Below, piece by piece: positions 42,083 to 48,803 of a stretch of 64,000 nucleotides of DNA. Within the stretch, counting starts at the first letter, position 1; each line of letters opens with the position of its first letter. The position numbers were made by a program, and so were the translations under genes. The notes below the pieces were generated by a model that did not search any database, was not told the DNA's origin, and was given only the letters and a program-made list of their open reading frames with translations. Origin of the DNA: JBCCGR01 sp039029195 (GTDB lineage: Bacteria > Pseudomonadota > Alphaproteobacteria > Rhizobiales > Rhizobiaceae); NCBI GenBank assembly GCA_039029195.1, contig JBCCGR010000017.1, positions 18,055 through 82,054 of the forward strand. Direction: 5' to 3'.

Positions 42083-42173
42083 CGTCATCCCGCCCAGTCC
42101 GGAGCTTGCGTATGGACGGGCCAGATCCATGTTGAAATGGCTGTGGATTCCGCCCGCAAGGGGCGGAATGACG
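42083..42173 (+). repeat. Dispersed ~92-bp repeat, copy 1
   Basis: Begins CGTCATCCCGCCCAGTCCGG and ends GGGCGGAATGACG, so its ends form an imperfect 13-bp terminal inverted repeat. The reverse complement of 44047-44140 matches it over most of its length, including GGAGCTTGCG, GGACGGGC and GGATTCCGCCCGCAAGGGG. The inside is variable (poorly matching at the CAGATCCATG segment). Confidence 0.8.
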
Positions 42174-42228
42174 ATTAAGAAAGATCAATTCAAAGCAGAT
42201 CTGACCGAAGAAAATGTTGGTGGGCCCC

Positions 42229-43485
42229 TCACCCCAACAGTTCTTCCTCAAACGGATAGGTCGAAAGCGGTTCAAAGCCGGATTCTGTCACGAGCACCTG
42301 CTCCTCCAGCTTCACGCCATCGCGTTCGCCCTTTGGGCCCATATAGCTTTCCACAGTCAAAACCATGCCCGCTTCCAGCACCCCGTCATAGGCATTGGGT
42401 CCACGATGCAGCGGGTCGATCTTGGGATATTCATCGCACATTCCAACCCCATGCATGATGCAGGTGTAGGCGTTTTCCTGACAGTCTTCCGGGATCGGGA
42501 ATGACTGTTCCTGAATCTCGCGAAACGAAATGCCGGGGCGGATAAGGTTCATATTGTGTTGAACCTCAGCATAAGCGAGCCGGCAGATTTCCTTCTGTCG
42601 CGGCGTGGGCTTTGCGGGACCACAGTGAAACGTTCGCGAAACATCGCAAAAATAGCCCATCGGCCCGACCATATCTGTGTCGAAACCCACCAGATCACCG
42701 GATTCGATCACCCGCTGTGAGGCTTCCTGATACCAGGGATTGATGCGCGGGCCTGATGCCAGCATGCGCCCGTCATGCCATTCACCGTGATTGGCTAAGT
42801 TCGCGTAGTTGAGCAGCCCCCACAATTGCAGTTCCGTCACACCGGGGCGAAGCGCTTCCTTCATCTTCGAAATCCCGAGTTGCGCCACATCAATGGCCCA
42901 TCGCATGCATTCGATCTCGTCGATAGACTTAATCAGCCGCGCTTTTTCTGAAATCGGCACACCGTCCACTACGTCGATGTCCTGTTCGAGACAGGCGCGG
43001 GTGAGGCTTGGGTTTACATATTCAAGTGCAACCCTCCCCTGTGGCCGACCTATTTCACTCAGATAGTCTGCAAGACTTTCCGCAAACCGGCCTGCATTGT
43101 CGGAGAGATTGTCTCCGCTGTCGAAGAACGAAATGAAGTGAGCCGGATCCGCACGATGGATTAGCGATCCGGTCACATAGCCACCATGGATTACGGTCGG
43201 TCCTTCCTGAGACAGAAAGAGGTAGGTGGTGGGAATGCGCGTCTGGTAAAGCGCATAGGAGGAATAGTCGGCGGCGTAGCGCAGGCTCGTCGGGTTCACC
43301 AGAACCAGAACATCCACATCCGCTAGCGCCATCTGTTCGCGCAGCCGGGCGGTGCGATAGGCATAGAGCCGGTCGCAATCAATGTCGGGCAATTCCCTGT
43401 ATTGTCGCAGATCGCTCCAGCCATCCTGGACGACAAGATCGTCCGGCGACTTGGCATCATTGTGCAACCAAGGCGGTGTCTGCAT
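42229..43485 (-). CDS. dddP: DddP-like M24-fold metalloprotein, candidate DMSP lyase
   Basis: The 418-residue product has the pita-bread M24 peptidase fold with the metal ligands in order: FDTDMVGPMGYFCDVSRTF (the Asp residues), CIMHGVGMCDEYP (His), VLTVESYMG (Glu) and VKLEEQVLVTESGFE (Glu). Its wording in these regions, such as RMLASGPRINPWYQ, MHGVGMCDE and the ending YPFEEELLG, is much closer to DddP, which cleaves dimethylsulfoniopropionate to dimethylsulfide and acrylate, than to prolidases or ectoine hydrolases. A related Xaa-Pro-type dipeptidase remains possible. ATG 43485 chosen; an open frame extends ten codons. The gene sits alone, bracketed with an SH3b gene by inverted copies of a dispersed repeat. 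Confidence 0.75.
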   Translation of the reverse strand: MQTPPWLHNDAKSPDDLVVQDGWSDLRQYRELPDIDCDRLYAYRTARLREQMALADVDVLVLVNPTSLRYAADYSSYALYQTRIPTTYLFLSQEGPTVIHGGYVTGSLIHRADPAHFISFFDSGDNLSDNAGRFAESLADYLSEIGRPQGRVALEYVNPSLTRACLEQDIDVVDGVPISEKARLIKSIDEIECMRWAIDVAQLGISKMKEALRPGVTELQLWGLLNYANLANHGEWHDGRMLASGPRINPWYQEASQRVIESGDLVGFDTDMVGPMGYFCDVSRTFHCGPAKPTPRQKEICRLAYAEVQHNMNLIRPGISFREIQEQSFPIPEDCQENAYTCIMHGVGMCDEYPKIDPLHRGPNAYDGVLEAGMVLTVESYMGPKGERDGVKLEEQVLVTESGFEPLSTYPFEEELLG

Positions 43486-43700
43486 TGAACTGGTCCCTTT
43501 GGCAATGCATCGCACAGCCTTGTTGAGACGGTCATCTCAGCGCGTCAGAAGCGCCGCGTCCCTCGCAAATCCGACGTCAAGGTGCCGCCAAAATGACGAT
43601 CAGCCTGCCCCGCCATTTTGCAGCGTGCAAAAACACATTTGCAATGAGGCCCATGAGCCCGCATGATTGCAATATTGTCCCAGCCCATTGGAAAACAACG

Positions 43701-44009
43701 ATGAAACGCCTTTTGCTTTCCGCCATCTTTCTCGCCACGTCGATGTCGGCAACCGCTGTTCAGGCCCACGAGTGGCGCTATCACTATTCACCGGAGCTGA
43801 CCTATCAGGTCTATCGTGTGGCCAATTGGGATGTGCTCAATATGCGGTCGGGACCTGGCGCCAACTATCAGAAAGTCGGAGCGCTCGGGCCCTACGAGCG
43901 AGGCATCTATATCCAGACCTGCGCGCGTCATGCCCGCTGGTGTCTCGTATCTGCCGGTGCCCGGCAAGGCTGGGTGAACATGAAGTTTTTGCGTGGCATT
44001 GATCATTAG
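43701..44009 (+). CDS. Small exported SH3b-domain protein
   Basis: The 102-residue product has a Sec signal peptide (MKRLLLSAIFLATSMSATAVQA, cleavage near AQA) and a bacterial SH3 domain whose core reads LNMRSGPGANYQKVGALGPY, followed by ARWCLVSAGARQGWVNMKFL. Two Cys in the mature part (CARHARWC) could form a disulfide. SH3b domains bind cell-wall or other ligands in the periplasm. The start at ATG 43701 gives the signal peptide; longer frames upstream do not. It is divergent from the DddP-like gene. Confidence 0.85.
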   Translation: MKRLLLSAIFLATSMSATAVQAHEWRYHYSPELTYQVYRVANWDVLNMRSGPGANYQKVGALGPYERGIYIQTCARHARWCLVSAGARQGWVNMKFLRGIDH

Positions 44010-44046
44010 ATTTTGAGAAATTTGCTTGGAATCTATCTTTAATCAC

Positions 44047-44140
44047 CGTCGTTCCACCCCTTGCGGGCGGAATCCATGGCTGTTGTGAAAATGTGGATCC
44101 CGCCCGTCCGTTCGCAAGCTCCGAACTGGGCGGGATGACG
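44047..44140 (-). repeat. Dispersed ~92-bp repeat, copy 2 (inverted relative to copy 1)
   Basis: In reverse complement it begins CGTCATCCCGCCCAGTTCGG and ends GGGGTGGAACGACG, matching 42083-42173. The pair thus forms a long-range inverted repeat around 42174-44046, which holds only the DddP-like and SH3b genes. Confidence 0.8.
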
Positions 44141-44213
44141 AAAGGAAGCGAACGCCTCCAGCTAAAACAAACGTGCTTTAAAAGCTCAATTCCGGCAAAA
44201 TCAGAACGCCCGT

Positions 44214-45797
44214 TTAGACATCCACCACGAAAATCTCGTGCTCGCCGGTTATGCCTTTGAAGGCATGAGATCCCGCGGAGGTCAGCCCGATCTCCCCCGC
44301 ACCAAGCGCTTGCCTGAAAGCGCCGGACGCCAGAACCTTGTGTCCGGTTTCCTTTGTTAGGCCCTCAATGCGGCTCGCAAGATTGACTGCAGGCCCCACG
44401 ACCGTGAAATCAAGCCGGTCGCGCGCACCCACATTGCCATAGGCCACATCGCCCACATGGAGGGCGATGCCAGCCTCGAACGCGGGCCTCCCCTCCTCCA
44501 GGCGGGCGTTTGCCCGTTCCTGAACTGATTGGGTGGCGAGCCGCGCTGTTTTAAGCGCCTCTCGCGCCTTGTTTTCCTGATCTCCGGGTTCATCAGAAAT
44601 CGGGAAAACGGCGAGCACGGCATCACCGATAAATTTCAGCACTTCCCCACCATGCGCCGTGATTGCATCGGATATCGTGTCGAAATAGTCGTTGATCAAA
44701 TCAAGATAGTCCGCCTGGGGAAGCGTTTCGGCGAGCGTTGTTGAATTCCGGAGATCGCTGAATAGCACCACGGATTTGATGTCCTCGCCTTCCCCACGGC
44801 GTATGGCGCCATTGAGAACTTTCCGGCCAGTCCGTTGACCGAGATAGGTTTCAAGCAGAACCTCGGTGTTCTTGCGCAGGGTCATGACTTCCAGATAGCG
44901 CGAAATCACCGAGGAACACTCAAAGATCAGCCCCAGATTTGCGGTCGTGAAGCCATCTGGATGATCCGATGTCAGCGTCATGATGTTAATCTGGCCATCT
45001 GAGAAAATCAGCGGCATGGCCACATAGTCGGTCGCACCTTTGGCCTTCAGGTCCGCCATAATGGGAAAATCGAACTCGGTCTTGTCCTCATTGAGTGGTT
45101 GGCGAACGCCGCCAAGACCATCCGTTACGTGGCGCAGCGGACTGTTGATGTAGGCGGGATTGGAAAACAGGGAATGATCGGGTTCAGAGGCTCGAACCGT
45201 GTCTTCATCCCGCAGCCAGATCATGTTCAGACCGGCGATTTCGGGGTGCAATGACCAGATGGTAACTGTGAGGCGCTGCAGGGCAATGCCCTCCCCCACG
45301 AACTTTCGCCCCAGCAAACCAACAAGCTCAGCGCGATCCTTGCAATAGGCGGCTTCACGCAAAATCCAGTCCGCGAGCGGCGAGGAAATATGTCCGTCCT
45401 GCGGCCGCAGATTGACGTCCGGCTTTGATTGAAGCCCGGCAAGCGCATGGGGCATAATCGAAAAGTGCCCCTTGACCTCGAGCGCTTCCTTTAAAGGACT
45501 GTCATAGGCCCAGATGGCGTTTTCAATTTTGTTCTCGCCTGTTCCAATGTGCCAGTAGCGCGCTGTGCCCTTGAACGGGCAGAACGTGCGTAAGTTGGAT
45601 GCTTCAAGCAGGCTTTCATCAAGGCACTCGAGCGGAAAGTAAACCGTGGTTGCGAGACGGGTTTCGTGCAGCAACCGCACTGCATCGCTTTGCACGCTCA
45701 GACCATTGGCAAAGCTCGCCTCAAACGCACCTTCAACGGGTTCAATCGCGATGCGATATCCCGTTTTCGACAGTTCTTGTGTGTTTTGAATGTTCAT
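44214..45797 (-). CDS. DUF427-sensor-class III nucleotide cyclase fusion
   Basis: The 527-residue product has three parts. Residues about 1-120 form a DUF427 (NTP_transf_9) domain: TRLATTVYFPLECLDESLLE, FCPFKGTARYWHIG and IWAYDSPLKEALEVKGHFS. Residues about 140-325 are a GAF-like sensor, shared with the cyclase at 28952-30133. Residues about 330-525 are a class III cyclase catalytic domain with metal Asp residues in VVLFSDLRNSTTLAE and GEVLKFIGDAVLAVFPI, and DRLDFTVVGPAVNLASRIE for the Asn/Arg pair. DUF427 is usually a free-standing small protein, so the fusion is unusual. Start at ATG 45797 with AGGG ahead; a GTG two codons upstream is possible. Monocistronic. Confidence 0.88.
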   Translation of the reverse strand: MNIQNTQELSKTGYRIAIEPVEGAFEASFANGLSVQSDAVRLLHETRLATTVYFPLECLDESLLEASNLRTFCPFKGTARYWHIGTGENKIENAIWAYDSPLKEALEVKGHFSIMPHALAGLQSKPDVNLRPQDGHISSPLADWILREAAYCKDRAELVGLLGRKFVGEGIALQRLTVTIWSLHPEIAGLNMIWLRDEDTVRASEPDHSLFSNPAYINSPLRHVTDGLGGVRQPLNEDKTEFDFPIMADLKAKGATDYVAMPLIFSDGQINIMTLTSDHPDGFTTANLGLIFECSSVISRYLEVMTLRKNTEVLLETYLGQRTGRKVLNGAIRRGEGEDIKSVVLFSDLRNSTTLAETLPQADYLDLINDYFDTISDAITAHGGEVLKFIGDAVLAVFPISDEPGDQENKAREALKTARLATQSVQERANARLEEGRPAFEAGIALHVGDVAYGNVGARDRLDFTVVGPAVNLASRIEGLTKETGHKVLASGAFRQALGAGEIGLTSAGSHAFKGITGEHEIFVVDV

Positions 45798-46031
45798 CGC
45801 CACCCTGGCCGGTCAGACGCAATCAGGACTATATATGAATTTCGTTCGGTGATTATTAGACCATGCTGACGGAAGGCAGTGTCTTTAGACTGCGAACGCG
45901 CGCGACACTGGATAGCAAGCGAGTTCTCGATTGGAGCCTGCCACCAAAACTGCTGCGTGCTTTACCGATCATTAAGCATGATTTGCAAACCTTAATGGTG
46001 TTCCTCGTCCGTTGCGTGAGAGAGTTGGTCC

Positions 46032-46241
46032 ATGTCTTCTGCCGCCGCCATCAAACAGCCTGCACCGCAATATGCGGCAACTGCCCCAATTGCAGATGAT
46101 CAGGTGTTGAGCTCCGAGGATCGCTATCTTGTGGAGATGACCCACCGCATCGCCAAGCTGCGCGAAGTGTTGGCCGCAATGGAAGAACCCGCCACCCCAC
46201 GCCGCTGGATTGAAACGCTCAATCTGGATACGCTGCGTTAG
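46032..46241 (+). CDS. Hypothetical small soluble protein, 69 residues
   Basis: The short product starts with an Ala/Gln/Pro-rich stretch and ends in an amphipathic helix (RYLVEMTHRIAKLREVLAAM, then ATPRRWIETLNLDTLR). I do not recognise it. GAGAG lies a short distance before the ATG. A nearly coincident reading frame from 45863 covers the same bases but looks non-coding. It sits between the cyclase gene (divergent) and the ParDE module on the same strand. Confidence 0.5.
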   Translation: MSSAAAIKQPAPQYAATAPIADDQVLSSEDRYLVEMTHRIAKLREVLAAMEEPATPRRWIETLNLDTLR

Positions 46242-46421
46242 GTTGAACTCCGGACTTCATGAAGGCCTCGACCCCAGAGATTGATGTACCTTCCACTCGG
46301 GGACATGCCTGAGCAGCCCACCGACAACTCCAAACTTGGCAAAGTTTGCCACTGACGCTAGAGTTCTGCGAGCATTTCAGAGATAAATGCCCAAGGCAAA
46401 CTGAACGGTCAAAGGTGTTCT

Positions 46422-46676
46422 ATGGCCACGATGAATGTATCGATACCGGCACAAATGAAGGACTGGGTGACAGAGCAAGCCCGCGATGGGCGCTACAGCA
46501 ATGCCAGCGATTACGTCCGTGATCTGATCCGGCGAGATCAGGAGCGGGCAGAAAAGATCGCGCGCATGCAGGCCCATATCGACGAGGGTCGTGAAAGCGG
46601 ATTGAGCGCTCGCTCCATGTCAGAAATTCTTGATGAGGCCCGTACTTTGAGCACAGCCGCTGCCAAAGGGGAATGA
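46422..46676 (+). CDS. parD: ParD-like antitoxin
   Basis: The 84-residue product has an N-terminal ribbon-helix-helix (MATMNVSIPAQMKDWVTEQA, then YSNASDYVRDLIRRDQER) for operator binding and a C-terminal flexible segment (ESGLSARSMSEILDEARTLS) that would wrap the toxin. Family and length are typical of ParD. The stop overlaps the parE start (ATGA) so both are made from one message. Expected autoregulation through its own operator; no clear palindrome was resolved by eye upstream. Confidence 0.93.
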   Translation: MATMNVSIPAQMKDWVTEQARDGRYSNASDYVRDLIRRDQERAEKIARMQAHIDEGRESGLSARSMSEILDEARTLSTAAAKGE

Positions 46677-46963
46677 GCTTTCGCCTCACATCCAAAGCAG
46701 ATCAAGACCTGATCAGTATCTACCTTGAAGGCGCGGCGATGTTCGGACCCCATCAAGCAGAAGCTTATCATGCTGGCTTAGGGAAAACCTTCGACCTGCT
46801 GGCTCGGAACCCGGAACTGGCTCCATTGCGGTCGGAGATTTCACCGCCTGTGCGTGCACATCGATACGGCTCTCATCTGATCTTCTACGAAGCTGTGGAC
46901 AAAGCTGACATCATCATTCTTACGATCCGCCATGCTCGTGAGGATTGGCAGGATGGTGGCTAA
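46673..46963 (+). CDS. parE: ParE-like toxin
   Basis: The 96-residue product matches the RelE/ParE superfamily: FRLTSKADQDLISIYLEGA at the N-terminus, then LLARNPELAPLRSEISPPVR, HRYGSHLIFYEAVDKADIII and a final RHAREDW. ParE toxins inhibit DNA gyrase. The order antitoxin-toxin with 4-base overlap is standard. Its 3' end overlaps the convergent Rieske oxygenase gene by 4 bases (46960-46963). ParDE modules stabilise plasmids or chromosomal islands. Confidence 0.93.
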   Translation: MSFRLTSKADQDLISIYLEGAAMFGPHQAEAYHAGLGKTFDLLARNPELAPLRSEISPPVRAHRYGSHLIFYEAVDKADIIILTIRHAREDWQDGG

Positions 46964-48108
46964 TTCGCAATCATCTCCTCAACGCTCAGGTTCATGCGGT
47001 GAAGAGCACCTTCAAATCGACCGAACAGGTGGCTCGGGTTTCCGCGCGAGGCAAATCCTGACTGGATCTCTTCACCCAGATCAAAATCCTCCCGAAGCGC
47101 CGTCTTGGTGATCAGGTGGTTTTTCTCCCAATGCTCCTGCATCTCGTCCGTTTCAGGAGCCGAACGTGGCACCAGTGTTGCCATGCGCATACCGGTCACC
47201 CCTTCCGACTTCGGTTCAGACTGAAACCACATTATGTGATCCTGCTGCACCAGAAGCTGAATGTTCGGCAGGAGTGAATAGAGCACATTTGAATCGCGCC
47301 GGATCTCCCATTCGTCCTGGGGAATGTTGCGCAAGTCGCGCATTGAGACCCGCGGCAGGATCGAGCGGAAATGCGGCCCGAAGCACGAATAGGTGGAAAG
47401 GTTGTCCTCAAAGAATGGGCCGATGGTTTTTCGGTGCGCGATACGGAAGTGATAGGATTCCATTCCGCCTTCCAGAAGCACTTTCCAGTTCGCGGCAATG
47501 TCAATCTCATCGATCGCGGCAATGCGGTGATTGGCAAGATCCAGCCAGCGGAAGTCGTCCGCAAGGCCTGAAAGCCAGGCATCAATATCTGGCATGTCCG
47601 CTGTTTCCGGATTGGCAATAATCCAGATAAAGCCATGCGCCTCGGCCACCGGCAACCGTCGCAACCCGCGTTCCGCGCGCGGCAGCTCGGGGAACCCCTG
47701 TGCCTCGTGCGGCACACCGCGCAGATCGCCTTTGTTGCTCCATGTCCAGCCATGATAGGGGCAGGTGAAAAGCCGTTTGCATCCGGTTGACGCGCGTTCA
47801 AGCTTCGCGCCGCGGTGACGGCACACGTTCAGGAACGCGTGCACCTGACCATCTTCATCGCGGGTCAGCAACACCGGGAGACCAAGAAAACTCTTGGCGA
47901 TGAACGCTTTCTCGCCCTCCAGCTCGCCGCTGTGTGCGACCACCATGGGCTTGCGCTTGAAGATCATCGCCATTTCGCGTTCGAACCGCTCAGGGCTGGC
48001 ATATCGCGAAATCGGCGAGTGCGTGACCGTATCATCCAGATAAGCCGATTTCTGTTCAGCCAGTCCGATAACTTCCTGAATGAGGGAAACTTCTGTGGCG
48101 CGGTCCAT
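46960..48108 (-). CDS. Rieske non-heme iron oxygenase, alpha subunit
   Basis: The 382-residue product has a Rieske [2Fe-2S] domain with C96, H98 (VCRHRGAKL) and C116, H119 (TCPYHGWTW). The catalytic domain has the mononuclear iron region ESYHFRIAHRKTIGPFFED with the His-x4-His pair; the Asp ligand is further downstream. These proteins add oxygen to aromatic rings, N- or O-methyl groups or quaternary amines with an external reductase; substrate unknown. No reductase gene is adjacent. It is divergent from a TetR regulator, with two perfect operator palindromes in between. Confidence 0.9.
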   Translation of the reverse strand: MDRATEVSLIQEVIGLAEQKSAYLDDTVTHSPISRYASPERFEREMAMIFKRKPMVVAHSGELEGEKAFIAKSFLGLPVLLTRDEDGQVHAFLNVCRHRGAKLERASTGCKRLFTCPYHGWTWSNKGDLRGVPHEAQGFPELPRAERGLRRLPVAEAHGFIWIIANPETADMPDIDAWLSGLADDFRWLDLANHRIAAIDEIDIAANWKVLLEGGMESYHFRIAHRKTIGPFFEDNLSTYSCFGPHFRSILPRVSMRDLRNIPQDEWEIRRDSNVLYSLLPNIQLLVQQDHIMWFQSEPKSEGVTGMRMATLVPRSAPETDEMQEHWEKNHLITKTALREDFDLGEEIQSGFASRGNPSHLFGRFEGALHRMNLSVEEMIAN

Positions 48109-48122
48109 GGCAACTCCTCCTG

Positions 48123-48157
48123 CTTACCGTTTGGTAAGTTACTTACCATGTGGTAAG
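48123..48157. promoter_or_regulatory. Two tandem TetR operators CTTACC-N4-GGTAAG
   Basis: CTTACC-GTTT-GGTAAG at 48123-48138 and CTTACC-ATGT-GGTAAG at 48142-48157 are both perfect inverted repeats with 6-bp arms. Their centres are 19 bases apart, close to two helical turns. They lie between the divergent Rieske oxygenase (start 48108) and TetR gene (start 48201). Binding by that TetR is inference. Confidence 0.8.
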
Positions 48158-48200
48158 CAGTCAAGGGATTGTTGATGCTCAAGCTTGCAGCACAAAACAA

Positions 48201-48791
48201 ATGAACAAGCACACGACGCCACAGGCGGGATACATCGCCGTGGCCGCCAAGAAGTTTGCGGCGGAGGGCTATCACGGCACAAGCCTTGATGCCGTGGCGC
48301 GTGAGGCTGGCGTCACCAAACAAGCCTTGCTACATTTTTTTGGGACCAAGAAGAAACTCTACGAAGCCGTGCTCTCAGACCTCGCAGCGCGCCAGTGTGC
48401 CGAAATTGATCAGGTTGCAACCGACAGTCCCGCTCAGCATTTGAGCGACTATTTTTCGAGCTTTGGTTCCCTTTCCATCGTTCAATCCAATGACGCAAGA
48501 CTGGTCATCCACGCGCTGCTCGACAGCGAGAGCAACGCTCAGAATTGGCCAATGAAACCCTATCTCGACAGGCTGATTGAACTGGTGCTTGCGGTTCCAG
48601 AGGGTAAAATCAATTCACGCGGCGAGGCGCTCGCCTGGATTTTTCAGATAGTGGGCGCAATCCAGTATTTTGCCATCTCGTCGACCGCAATCACCGGCAT
48701 GTACGGCAGCGGGGATGCCCAATCCTCCGCCCGACACTTTGAGAAGCTGATCGCATCAGGTGTCGCCAGCTTGTCGGCACCCCGGAAATGA
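48201..48791 (+). CDS. TetR family transcriptional regulator
   Basis: The 196-residue product has the TetR helix-turn-helix (AAKKFAAEGYHGTSLDAVAR, then TKQALLHFFGTKKKLYEAVL) and a ligand-binding C-terminal domain with conserved TetR_C helices. The start at ATG 48201 follows a weak ribosome-binding sequence; an open frame from 48150 exists. It is divergent from the Rieske oxygenase and has two perfect operator palindromes in front, so it probably represses both its own gene and the oxygenase until a substrate-like effector is present. The FAD monooxygenase downstream converges with it. Confidence 0.92.
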   Translation: MNKHTTPQAGYIAVAAKKFAAEGYHGTSLDAVAREAGVTKQALLHFFGTKKKLYEAVLSDLAARQCAEIDQVATDSPAQHLSDYFSSFGSLSIVQSNDARLVIHALLDSESNAQNWPMKPYLDRLIELVLAVPEGKINSRGEALAWIFQIVGAIQYFAISSTAITGMYGSGDAQSSARHFEKLIASGVASLSAPRK

Positions 48792-48803
48792 TGCCGCCCG
48801 GTT

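Noticed and set aside
42229..43485. Call as a plain Xaa-Pro aminopeptidase
   Set aside because: The metal ligand context and C-terminal wording match DddP more closely, although a peptidase role is kept as an alternative.
45863..46099. 78-codon open frame overlapping the hypothetical gene at 46032
   Set aside because: It is Cys-rich and random-looking, with a better supported reading in another frame across the same bases.
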